Below are positions 43,708-52,082 of a stretch of DNA of 64,000 nucleotides, piece after piece. Both the position numbers and the translations under genes were made by a program. Numbering within the stretch: the first letter of the stretch is position 1; every line of letters begins with the position of its first letter. The DNA lies in the NCBI GenBank assembly GCA_964476375.1, contig CAYYZW010000116.1, positions 1 through 64,000 of the forward strand, in the 5' to 3' direction. This DNA comes from SAT2750 sp964476375. GTDB taxonomy: Bacteria > Planctomycetota > Planctomycetia > Pirellulales > Pirellulaceae. Under the pieces are notes generated by a model. The model worked only from the letters and a program-made list of their open reading frames with translations. It was not told where the DNA came from and ran no database searches.

Positions 43708-43827
43708 GGACTATTTCTCGGCAAAACCGATCTCGGCGGCCGCGGCCCAGGGGCCATCGCTGACCTCCGAGAGTGCCCGGATCCTGACGTACCGCCCAGC
43801 GACCGGCCGGGACAGCTTCATCTGCTG
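43708..43827 (-). repeat. Direct repeat copy B (3' end of the sulfatase gene)
   Basis: The intact partner of the 41876-41995 fragment: 120 nt with six mismatches and no gaps, in direct orientation, spaced 1,832 nt start to start. It contains the real stop codon (TAG, 43713-43711) of the sulfatase. Confidence 0.92.
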
Positions 43828-45603
43828 GGCATTCTTGGTCCTCTTCAGCGTGGCAGTCATGGCCGGATCGCCGAAATCCTGCGGGTCATCGGAGATCGAG
43901 ACCTCGCACTTCTTGATTCCCCCGTTAAAACCCCCATCCTGCCGGGCCAGGTACCACACGGCCGTCAGCTCACGCCGCTTGCCCAGGTCGATCACCAGCT
44001 CGTGCGGATGCTTGGCAATTTTTTCGGACCACTGCGTGTGCCAGTGGGTCGTGGGGACACCATCGATAGCATGCACCGCCCGACGACCACTGGCAGTCGA
44101 TTCACTGCTGAAGCGGACGACCTTTAGCTCCCTGGAGGGAACCAGTTCCTTGACGGGCAGCGACTGCATCTTGCCGGCCGGCGCACTGGCAGGCCGACTT
44201 GTTCCCCACTTCGCCCAGCGATCTCGTTCGTGGATCGCCCGGTCAAAAAATGTCCCCTCCTCGGCCGGCTCGTGTGCCTGCCTGGCAAACTCCTGCATGC
44301 GGGCCAGGACCTCCGGGTGATCGCCGGAGACGTCATTCTGCTCACTCACATCCGTTGTCAGTTCGTAAAGTTCCCACTGGCCGGCCTGCCGGGGCAGGAC
44401 CGCTTTCCAGTTCTCCATCCGTACCGCCACCTGCTGGCCCAGCTCCCAGTAGAGGTACTGGTGCTTCTGCTGCTTCTGTGGCCGTCCCATCAGCTCCGGG
44501 ATAATCGATATTCCATCACTCTCCTGCGGAGTGCGAATCCCGGCCAGGTCACAGAACGTGGGCATCACGTCCGGAAAGTACCAGAGATGGTCACTCACCC
44601 GGCCCGGCTCGATCTTTCCCGGCCAGCGGGCAATCATGGGGATCCGCAGCCCCCCCTCGTAGAGCGTTCCCTTGCGTCCCCGGAACTCGACCCCGCTCTG
44701 CGGGTTGACGTTGGGAGCGTGAAACCCCCGTGGCGAGTCGGCGCTGGCAAAGTAATCATTACCGCCATTGTCGCCGCAGAAGATGACAAGCGTCTTCTCA
44801 TCCAGTTCCAGCTCCTTCAGGAGCGAGACCACTTCTCCCACCTGCCGGTCCACCATGCTGACCATGGCCGCGTAGCGGCGTGCTTCCAGCGGCCACTCCT
44901 TGTCCTTGTAGATCGCCCAGGCCGGATCCTCCTCGGGGATATCGAACATCCCGTGCGGCGGCGTGATCGGCAGGTAACAGAAGAAGGGGCGGTCGGCATT
45001 GTTACGGATGAAACGGGTCGCGGCGTTAAAAATCTCGTAGTGGGCGTAGGTCTCCCCGGTCCGGCCTCCCTCGTTGCCTGGCAGCTCGACTTCCTTGCTG
45101 TTCTTTACCAGGTAGGGCGGGTAGTAACTGTGGGCATGCACCTGGTCGTAATAGCCAAAGAAAACGTCAAACCCGTGTTCCTCCGGTACACCGGTGGAAC
45201 CACGGCCGCCGCAACCCCACTTGCCAAAGCCCCCGGTTGCATAGCCGGCCTTCTTCAAAAGCGAGGCAACGGTCACCTCGCCGGCCCGGAGCGGGGTGCC
45301 CCCGCCATTGGACCGCACCGAGGTATGGCCGGAGTGCTTGCCCGTCATCAGGATGCAGCGGGTGGGCGCGCAGAGTGACGATCCGGCCAGTCCCTGGGTA
45401 AAACGCATACCCTGCTTTGCCAGGTCATCAATGCTGGGCGTCTGGATATGGGGATGGCCCATGTGAGAGAGCTCGTAGTAGCCCAGTTCGTCCGCCATGA
45501 TGTAGACAATATTGGGCTTCGGCGCTGCCTCGACCGCTTGATCAGTAAGGGCAATCAACAGCATAGCGACAAGCAGGGCAAGCGTGGATCGTGAAACTGG
45601 CAT
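43711..45603 (-). CDS. Sulfatase with C-terminal F5/8-type (discoidin) domain
   Basis: A 630-aa secreted sulfatase (signal ALLVAMLLIALTDQAVEA). It would hydrolyse sulfate esters after its active Cys78 (CAPTR motif in LCAPTRCILMTG) is converted to formylglycine. Sulfatase-fold features are seen: NIVYIMADELGYYELS with the metal Asp, ATGGFGKWGCGG, CGDNGGNDYF and FRGRKGTLYEGGLRIPMIARWPG (partial). The C-terminal ~130 residues are a discoidin-like carbohydrate-binding domain (VHAIDGVPTTHWHTQW, HELVIDLG, GRYVRIRA), suggesting attachment to a polysaccharide. This 3' end is duplicated at 41876-41995. It is divergent from the 45736 gene. Confidence 0.93.
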   Translation of the reverse strand: MPVSRSTLALLVAMLLIALTDQAVEAAPKPNIVYIMADELGYYELSHMGHPHIQTPSIDDLAKQGMRFTQGLAGSSLCAPTRCILMTGKHSGHTSVRSNGGGTPLRAGEVTVASLLKKAGYATGGFGKWGCGGRGSTGVPEEHGFDVFFGYYDQVHAHSYYPPYLVKNSKEVELPGNEGGRTGETYAHYEIFNAATRFIRNNADRPFFCYLPITPPHGMFDIPEEDPAWAIYKDKEWPLEARRYAAMVSMVDRQVGEVVSLLKELELDEKTLVIFCGDNGGNDYFASADSPRGFHAPNVNPQSGVEFRGRKGTLYEGGLRIPMIARWPGKIEPGRVSDHLWYFPDVMPTFCDLAGIRTPQESDGISIIPELMGRPQKQQKHQYLYWELGQQVAVRMENWKAVLPRQAGQWELYELTTDVSEQNDVSGDHPEVLARMQEFARQAHEPAEEGTFFDRAIHERDRWAKWGTSRPASAPAGKMQSLPVKELVPSRELKVVRFSSESTASGRRAVHAIDGVPTTHWHTQWSEKIAKHPHELVIDLGKRRELTAVWYLARQDGGFNGGIKKCEVSISDDPQDFGDPAMTATLKRTKNAQQMKLSRPVAGRYVRIRALSEVSDGPWAAAAEIGFAEK

Positions 45604-45735
45604 GGTGTATCGGTCCCGTTTCAGGAGTGAAAAGCTCGTTCCATCATAATGCCCCTGTTCGCTGGGAAGAAGGAATGGGGAACCCTATGATGGACGATTC
45701 AGGAAAACTTCACTCTATCATTCAGCGTTGGAACC

Positions 45736-47412
45736 ATGGCCCATCCCAAGCGAACTCTTCTCTCCCTGCTCGTCCTGTTTGCGACCGTTGTTATTGCAGA
45801 CTTCCTGCCGGCAAAGGATCTCCGCCGCAAGACCGAGCTGGACCGGTATGTCGCCGCGCCGGATGACAGTTACCAGTGGAAGATCGTCAGCAGCACGCGG
45901 TCGGCCGGCATGACAACCGTGGTGGTCGACATGATCTCGCAGACCTGGCGGACCGAGCAGGAGGTGGACCGGCCTGTCTGGCACCACTGGCTCACGATCG
46001 CTATCCCGGACAAACCCAAGTCGGATATCGCCATGCTGATGATCGGTGGGGGGGGAAACGGCGGCGACCCACCCTCCGGCACATCGTCACTCGTACAGGT
46101 GATTTCCCGGGCCACGAGTACCGTGGTTGCCGAACTGGGGATGATCCCGAACCAGCCACTGGTCTTTCACAAGGACGGGCAGCGGCGAACCGAGGACGAC
46201 CTGATTGGCTATACCTGGGACCAGTATCTCAAGACCGGTGATCCCACCTGGCCGGCCCGCAACCCGATGGTCAAGTCCTGCGTGCGGGCGATGGACACGA
46301 TCACCTCTCTCACCAGCAGCGAGGAGGGAGGGTCTGACCCGGTCACACAATTCGTGGTAGCCGGGGCCTCCAAGCGGGGCTGGACCACCTGGCTGACCGG
46401 CGCCGTGGACAAGCGCGTGGTCGCCATCGTGCCGATCGTGATTGACGTGCTGAACGTGAAAGAATTCAACCACCACCACTTCGGTGCCTACGGCTTCTGG
46501 GCCCCCTCGATCGGTAATTATGTCGAGCACGGGATCACAGAGCGAGCAGATCATCCTCGCATGCAGTCGCTCTACGAACTGGTGGACCCTTACTACTACC
46601 GGCACCGGCTGACGATGCCCAAGTACATCGTCAATGCGTCCGGCGACCAGTTCTTCCTGCCCGATTCCTCGCAGTTTTACTTTGATGAGCTCCGTGGGCA
46701 GAAGAACCTGCGTTATGTCCCCAACGCCGACCATGGACTGGGGGGGACGGACGCGATCCAAACCATCACGGCATTTTATTCACTGGTTCTTGAAGGGCGG
46801 GCCACCCCCACCTTTTCCTGGAAACATGAAAGAGACGGGTTCCTGCGAGTCAACGTGGACGAGAAGCCGACAGAAGTAAAGCTCTGGCAGGCAACCAATC
46901 CGAATGCCCGGGATTTCCGTGTTGAGACACTCGGCCGCATGTACACCAGCGAGGTTCTTGAGCTTGATACCAGCGGCGAATACACCGCCTCGATCTCGGA
47001 ACCGAAGAGCGGCTGGACCGCCTATTTCGTGGAACTCACCTATGACACCGGCGGCCCCTTTCCCCTGAAACTGACAACGGACGTCAAGGTGATTCCTGAC
47101 CTGCTTCCTTTCAAGGACAGGGACTCACAGCGGCCATCCACGATCACGATGCAGGCGGTTGCACCTAACCAGGAGGCCGTGGACAAGCTGGCCAAGGCGA
47201 TCACGTCCGAAGAACTTGGCAAACTGGCCTCGTCCATGCAGCTCTTCGTCGGCCCCACGGGCGAGTCACCCGCTGAACTGACCGTGCGGCTTAACTGGAA
47301 ACCGCTGGGACGATTCCGTCCTGGGCTGGAAGCGACCGGCGGGCTGCTGCGTAGCCTGCAGTGCACGGAATTACGGTTCTGGTACGAATCGGGACCACGG
47401 GTTGAGGAGTAA
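45736..47412 (+). CDS. PhoPQ-activated pathogenicity-related (PqaA-type) secreted protein
   Basis: A 558-aa alpha/beta-hydrolase-like protein with a Sec signal (TLLSLLVLFATVVIA). Family blocks include ELDRYVAAPDDSYQWKIVSS, WHHWLTIAIPD, MLMIGGGGNGGDPP, the QFVVAGASKRGWTTWLTGAVDKRV segment with the nucleophile-type G-A-S-K-R-G, MPKYIVNASGDQFF and VPNADHGL (catalytic His candidate). Bacterial and protist members are named after the Salmonella PqaA gene; their substrate is not settled. The position between sulfatases suggests an esterase role in polysaccharide processing, which is inference. No PhoPQ genes are present here. Confidence 0.88.
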   Translation: MAHPKRTLLSLLVLFATVVIADFLPAKDLRRKTELDRYVAAPDDSYQWKIVSSTRSAGMTTVVVDMISQTWRTEQEVDRPVWHHWLTIAIPDKPKSDIAMLMIGGGGNGGDPPSGTSSLVQVISRATSTVVAELGMIPNQPLVFHKDGQRRTEDDLIGYTWDQYLKTGDPTWPARNPMVKSCVRAMDTITSLTSSEEGGSDPVTQFVVAGASKRGWTTWLTGAVDKRVVAIVPIVIDVLNVKEFNHHHFGAYGFWAPSIGNYVEHGITERADHPRMQSLYELVDPYYYRHRLTMPKYIVNASGDQFFLPDSSQFYFDELRGQKNLRYVPNADHGLGGTDAIQTITAFYSLVLEGRATPTFSWKHERDGFLRVNVDEKPTEVKLWQATNPNARDFRVETLGRMYTSEVLELDTSGEYTASISEPKSGWTAYFVELTYDTGGPFPLKLTTDVKVIPDLLPFKDRDSQRPSTITMQAVAPNQEAVDKLAKAITSEELGKLASSMQLFVGPTGESPAELTVRLNWKPLGRFRPGLEATGGLLRSLQCTELRFWYESGPRVEE

Positions 47413-47423
47413 GGACGCTCGAT

Positions 47424-48521
47424 CTACTCCCCCGGGACATCGACCACGTAGACCTGTGGCCGACCGGTCATGTCCGAGGTGAAAGCCACCCGTTTCCCGT
47501 CCGGGCTGAAAGAAGGGTGCGGGTGAGACCACTGTGGTCCGTAGGCGGTCTCGGTCGATTCCTCCTCGACCATCGTGGCCCAGCCAGGAGCCTCACCATC
47601 GGCAACCAGCGGCGTCAGCTCTTTCCACTGGAAACCCTGGTTGGTGGCTGCGGTCGTACAGAGTGAACGGTACCGGCCGGTTTCCGGGTCGACCAGCACC
47701 AGCCCGATGTCCGGCAGGTGCGTGTCACAGACAATCGATCCTCCGTCAGGACTCGAGGCAATATGCCAGACGCTCAGGTCGGAGAGTTCCTTGAGCGTTC
47801 CATCCATCTCCACCATCCGCAGGCCATGTCGCCAGTGGCAGACGATCAAGCAACCGCTCCTGCCGAGAAAGGTCTCGTGGACGAACCACTCCTCCGGCTC
47901 GTTCCGGTAAATACAGCGATCATCACTTCCATCGGTACGCACCGCCCACATCCTCGGATCGGGGGGGTCGGCCGAGTAGATCAACTGGCCGGGATCGGCG
48001 GGATGAAACTGGGGGTGGTACAGTGCCCGGACACCGGACAGGATCTCGTGGTCTGCCGTCCCGTCGACCCGGGCCACCAGCAGGCTGGCTGCATCACCGC
48101 GGGTGACCAGGCAGGCCACCTGCTGTCGATCGCAGCTGACGGTCACCTCTCCCAGTCCACAGCCAGGTCGCTCGGCAACCACCCGGGAGTTTCCACTGGC
48201 AAGCTCCAGTTCGTGAACCTGCCCGTCGGTCACAAAGTAAACCCGATCATCGACCACGTTCCCGGAAAATGGCTGCAGACCCTCCAGGTCAGTAAGCCTT
48301 TGGATCCCACCGTTTTCCAGGCTCACCTTGTAGAGATCCATCTTGCCGGCCCGGTCCGAGGCGAATACCAGCCAGCGCCCGTCCGAGGAAAACGAGTTGG
48401 TGAGGTAATAGAGTGGATGGTTAATGCAGTCGGCACTGGTCAGCCGTGTCACCCGCGCCCCGGTCTGCGGATCCGGGAAAACCTCCCATTCCGGTGCCCA
48501 TGACTGCTGATCCACTGCCAT
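47424..48521 (-). CDS. Oligogalacturonate-lyase-like beta-propeller
   Basis: A 365-aa protein of the oligogalacturonide-lyase fold (PF14583-like seven-blade propeller), which cleaves unsaturated digalacturonates from pectin in known members. Blocks include the YYLTNSFSSDGRWLVFASDR start, LYHPQFHPADPGQLIYS, EWFVHETFLGRSG and the end block GPQWSHPHPSFSPDGKRVAFTSD, with His residues at the positions used for metal binding in the family. No signal peptide is seen, so it would act in the cytoplasm on imported oligosaccharides. It converges with the PqaA-type gene at an 11-nt gap and lies 19 nt after the sulfatase gene at 48541. Confidence 0.8.
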   Translation of the reverse strand: MAVDQQSWAPEWEVFPDPQTGARVTRLTSADCINHPLYYLTNSFSSDGRWLVFASDRAGKMDLYKVSLENGGIQRLTDLEGLQPFSGNVVDDRVYFVTDGQVHELELASGNSRVVAERPGCGLGEVTVSCDRQQVACLVTRGDAASLLVARVDGTADHEILSGVRALYHPQFHPADPGQLIYSADPPDPRMWAVRTDGSDDRCIYRNEPEEWFVHETFLGRSGCLIVCHWRHGLRMVEMDGTLKELSDLSVWHIASSPDGGSIVCDTHLPDIGLVLVDPETGRYRSLCTTAATNQGFQWKELTPLVADGEAPGWATMVEEESTETAYGPQWSHPHPSFSPDGKRVAFTSDMTGRPQVYVVDVPGE

Positions 48522-48540
48522 CTGGAGTTATCCTCCCAGT

Positions 48541-50022
48541 TTAAAGCCCTGGAATAGGCGCTTTCGGGTCCAGATCCTCCCCCTGCCAGTTCACCTTACC
48601 ATCCTTGTATATAAGGATGCGATGCTTGCTCCCGGGGGCCGGCTGCCGATCCACTTCCGGCAGAAAACGCCGATGTCGAGCCAGTACGCCGGCATGATCC
48701 CGATTCGCTGCCAGGTTATGCCACTCGTTGGGATCGGCCTGCATGTCATAAAGTTCCTCGCTGCCATCGGCGTAGTGGATGTACCGCCAGTTTTCTGACC
48801 GCACCGCATGGTTGCCGCGATTGTGGGTCGTGATCGCGGGCCAGCGGCGACGGGCCGAGGCATCCTCAAGCTGGGGAGTAAGACTGTGTCCCTCCAGCTC
48901 CTTCCTGGCCGGCAGGCCACACAGCTCAAGCAGCGTGGGATACATGTCCAGAAGCTCCGCCGGCTTTGTGCAGACCTGGCCTCCCGTCACGCCGGGCCCG
49001 GCAAAGATCAGCGGCACCCGGGTGCCGTCATCCCAGAGCGTGTTCTTGCCGGTAATCATTTTCTCACCCAGGTGCCAGCCGTGATCCGACCAGAGGACAA
49101 CAATCGTGTTCTCCTCCAGGCCATTTCGCTTGAGGGCATCGAGCACCCGGCCCACCTGGCTATCGACAAAGCTGGTACAGGCAAGGTACGAGCGGACCAG
49201 GTTCCGCCACTCGTTCTGTTCTTCCAGGAACTTCAGGCGTACCTCCGGCAGGTACCAGTGCAGGTACCAGGAAAATCGCGGCGTATCCTGGCGGTCGCTT
49301 CGCAGGATCTCGGGTAACACGCTGTCGTCATCCGGGTAGAGATCAAACCATTTTTGCGTGGCATAGCAGGGAACATGGGGCAGGAAAAAACCAACCGAGA
49401 GAAAAAAAGGCTCCTGCGGTTTCTCGTCCAGTTTCTCAACCGCCCAGGAGGCGATCTTCCAGTCCCCCTTGTCCTCGTCCTTGTGAGGAAAAGTGCCCCA
49501 GTCCACCAGCGGGTGATTGCCGAACGGGGTGGTGACAAGTTTCTGTGGCGGAATGGGTTTCGAGGTAGCCGCCGGCCCCAGTTCATCGAATTCCCTGTCC
49601 ATCGCGCCCCGGCCATAGCGGCCGTGATAGATCTTGCCGGTCGAGTAGTTGCGGTAGCCGTGCTCCGAGAGGTAATTCGGCAGGCTCACCACATCCTTGA
49701 ATTCCGGGAGCTGGCGAAACCAGGGAGCAAGCCCATAGATGCCGGTAGAGGAGGGCCGCAGGCCGGTCATCAGGCTGGTCCGCGAGGGATTACAGAGCGG
49801 CGCCTGGCAGTGGGCGTTGGTAAAAGCAGTCCCGCGACCGGCCAGAGCATCGATATTCGGCGTCTTGATCAGTGGGTGTCCACCCAGGTAACCAATCCAG
49901 TCATTCTGGTCATCGATGGCAATGAAGAGAATATTTGGCCGCCGGGCGTCCGCCGCACTGGCGGTGGGAACCACCATCCCCAGGGTCAGTAACGCCAGGA
50001 GCATGATTTGTCGCATTTTCAT
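48541..50022 (-). CDS. Sulfatase (iduronate-2-sulfatase-like)
   Basis: A 493-aa secreted sulfatase with signal MLLALLTLGMVVPTASA. Active Cys77 sits in LCNPSRTSLMTG (CxPSR). NILFIAIDDQNDWIGYLGGHP near the N-terminus, FFLSVGFFLPHVPCYATQKW, VLWSDHGWHLGEKM and KNTLWDDGTRVPLIFAGPGV match the IDS-type group S1_7. It is one of a run of minus-strand genes (58177 to 48541) transcribed in one direction. A role in removing sulfate from sulfated polysaccharides is expected. Confidence 0.92.
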   Translation of the reverse strand: MKMRQIMLLALLTLGMVVPTASAADARRPNILFIAIDDQNDWIGYLGGHPLIKTPNIDALAGRGTAFTNAHCQAPLCNPSRTSLMTGLRPSSTGIYGLAPWFRQLPEFKDVVSLPNYLSEHGYRNYSTGKIYHGRYGRGAMDREFDELGPAATSKPIPPQKLVTTPFGNHPLVDWGTFPHKDEDKGDWKIASWAVEKLDEKPQEPFFLSVGFFLPHVPCYATQKWFDLYPDDDSVLPEILRSDRQDTPRFSWYLHWYLPEVRLKFLEEQNEWRNLVRSYLACTSFVDSQVGRVLDALKRNGLEENTIVVLWSDHGWHLGEKMITGKNTLWDDGTRVPLIFAGPGVTGGQVCTKPAELLDMYPTLLELCGLPARKELEGHSLTPQLEDASARRRWPAITTHNRGNHAVRSENWRYIHYADGSEELYDMQADPNEWHNLAANRDHAGVLARHRRFLPEVDRQPAPGSKHRILIYKDGKVNWQGEDLDPKAPIPGL

Positions 50023-50042
50023 TGTCTCTCCTGTCTGTTCGT

Positions 50043-51623
50043 TTACTTCTTTCGGTTGTCAGGTACAGCACGGCCCGAGCTGGTATCCCTGCGAAAGTTA
50101 AGCTGCTTGAGTTCGCCGGTGACCGGAAGCAACTGCCGTTCTCCCAGGCGGTCGACATCCTTTGCCAGCCGGAACCACTCTTTTGCCATCTGGGCGACCC
50201 GCCCAGGGTGCGTGCCGGCAAGATCATTCGTCTCGGTACGGTCGGCGAGCAGGTTATAGAGTTCCCAGCGACCTCGCTTGGCCGAGACAAGCTTCCAGGG
50301 ACCCTGGCGAAGAGCGCGGTCCGTACCAAAATGGAAATAGAGCGTCTCGTGAGGCTCGCGGGTTGTTCCCTCGAAAATAGGCAGCAGGGACTTTCCCTGC
50401 AGGGGATCGATCTTCCGCTCGCCCAGCTGGCGGGGATAAGTCGCACCAGCAACATCGATCAAGGTCGCCATCAGGTCAATCAGGTGACCAGGCTGTCTTG
50501 TCATGCTGCCCGGCTCGGTCTTGAGTCCCTCCGGCCAGTGCACGATCAGTGGCGAGGAGATACCTCCCTCGTGCTGGTTCTGCTTGTAGAGCCGAAACGG
50601 CGTGTTCCCCATGTGTGCCCAGCTGGCATCATAGGTCCAGTAGGACTTGGGATCCCAGGGCTCCAGGTTCCTGCCCCGGGTTCGCTCGAAAGGACAGGCC
50701 CCGTTGTCCGAGCAAAAGAGGATCAACGTGTTGTCCAGGATTCCCTTCGCTTCCAGCTGTTTCACCAGCCGGCCGACGTTCTGATCCAGCACGTCCACCA
50801 TGGCCGCGAAAACCTCCATCCGGTCCGCCTCCCAGGCTTTCTCCTTGTCCGAAAGACTCTTCCAGGCCGGGATGTGGTCGGGCCTGGGACTGAGTTTCCA
50901 GCGAGAGGGGACGAGGCCCGAGTCAAGCTGTCGCTGGTACCGCTCCTGCCGCAGCTTGTCCCAGCCGGCGTCGTAGCGGCCGTCGTACTTCTGGATCTCG
51001 GACTCGGGAGCCTGCAGTGGGTAGTGCGGGGCATTAAAGGCCACGTAGAGCAGGAAGGGGTCATCCCTGGCCGTTGCCTCCTCGAGAAAGTCGAGGGCAA
51101 AATCCGTGATCGCGTGGGTCGTATAAAATGGCTTTCCATGGAGAGTCCTGGGGACATCCCATTTTTCTCCATTGAGCCTGAATGAATCATCCCCGGTGAA
51201 GAAGTTGGTGGCCCCGGAGAGATGTCCCCAGTATCGTTCAAAGCCAAAGTCGGTCGGCTGCTGCTGGAGATGCCACTTGCCCACCATCGAGGTCGAGTAG
51301 CCTGCCTTGCCGAGCACCTCGGCAAACGTGGCACCCCGGTTGAGCCTGGCCCCCCCTGCCTGGTCACAGTAAAGCCCGGTCAGCAGCGAGACGCGCGATG
51401 AGTGGCACTTGGCCGTGTTATAGAAACTGGAAAACTGCAGGCCCCCTGCCGCCAGGGCATCCAGGGTGGGCGTCTTGATTTCACTGCCATAACAGCCAAT
51501 GTCGGCAAATCCCAGGTCGTCTGCCATGATCATCACGATATTGGGGCGGTCCGCAGCATGGGTCGCCATCGGGACCGCACACGTGATGGCCAGGATCATG
51601 CAGGCGAAAGAACTTGTTCTCAT
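50043..51623 (-). CDS. Arylsulfatase-family protein with variant CHSSR active-site motif
   Basis: A 526-aa secreted sulfatase (signal FACMILAITCAVPMATHA). The expected active Cys73 lies in AKCHSSRVSLLTGLY: the second residue after Cys is Ser rather than the usual Pro/Ala of C-x-P-x-R, although Arg is kept. The rest is standard: PNIVMIMADDLGFADIGCYG, STSMVGKWHLQQQP, FCSDNGACPFER and EGGISSPLIVHWP. It is 20 nt upstream of the previous sulfatase gene. Modification by formylglycine-generating enzyme may be less efficient at this motif (inference). Confidence 0.92.
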   Translation of the reverse strand: MRTSSFACMILAITCAVPMATHAADRPNIVMIMADDLGFADIGCYGSEIKTPTLDALAAGGLQFSSFYNTAKCHSSRVSLLTGLYCDQAGGARLNRGATFAEVLGKAGYSTSMVGKWHLQQQPTDFGFERYWGHLSGATNFFTGDDSFRLNGEKWDVPRTLHGKPFYTTHAITDFALDFLEEATARDDPFLLYVAFNAPHYPLQAPESEIQKYDGRYDAGWDKLRQERYQRQLDSGLVPSRWKLSPRPDHIPAWKSLSDKEKAWEADRMEVFAAMVDVLDQNVGRLVKQLEAKGILDNTLILFCSDNGACPFERTRGRNLEPWDPKSYWTYDASWAHMGNTPFRLYKQNQHEGGISSPLIVHWPEGLKTEPGSMTRQPGHLIDLMATLIDVAGATYPRQLGERKIDPLQGKSLLPIFEGTTREPHETLYFHFGTDRALRQGPWKLVSAKRGRWELYNLLADRTETNDLAGTHPGRVAQMAKEWFRLAKDVDRLGERQLLPVTGELKQLNFRRDTSSGRAVPDNRKK

Positions 51624-51701
51624 GGACTATTTATCTCCAGCTCGCGTACCGATTTTTACAACGTCCTTGATATCTCACACTGTCTCCCAAGGCAGCCCTG
51701 T

Positions 51702-52013
51702 TTACTGGGGGCTGGGGGAACAGGCATCGCCACAATCCTCCGCTTTTTCTTCCTCGACCATACCGAAAGCCACACGGGCCGTGGCACCGGTAACCCCGCT
51801 GTTGACCGCCGCCGTGACAGCAACCAGTGCACTGAGTTCCTCGTCGGACATTCCGATACCGCGAGCTTTTTCGATCCGGTTTCGCGTGCAGACCTGGCAG
51901 CCTCGCGTCATCGTCACGGCCAGGCCGACCAGGTGTTTCTCTCGTTCGCTCAGCAAGTCCGTGCCGTGCGTCTCTTTAATGTGATCCACAATTAACGTGT
52001 CATCGTAAGCCAT
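51702..52013 (-). CDS. AhpD-like (carboxymuconolactone decarboxylase) protein
   Basis: A 103-aa helical protein. The redox motif C-x-x-C occurs as RGCQVCTRN in the segment VTMTRGCQVCTRNRIEKARG, followed by a helix with ALVAVTAAVNSGV, which is the AhpD/CMD core. A second Cys pair sits at the C-terminus (DCGDACSPSPQ), which is unusual. Members act as disulfide reductants or peroxidases. It stands alone in the gap between two sulfatases, with 69-78 nt on each side. It has no signal peptide, so it is cytoplasmic. Confidence 0.85.
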   Translation of the reverse strand: MAYDDTLIVDHIKETHGTDLLSEREKHLVGLAVTMTRGCQVCTRNRIEKARGIGMSDEELSALVAVTAAVNSGVTGATARVAFGMVEEEKAEDCGDACSPSPQ

Positions 52014-52082
52014 CTCAGGCTCCTTTCAGGAATGGGATTCATCTGGCCTGTTTGATTTCTTGATGTGCGACCGAGGCGGTTC

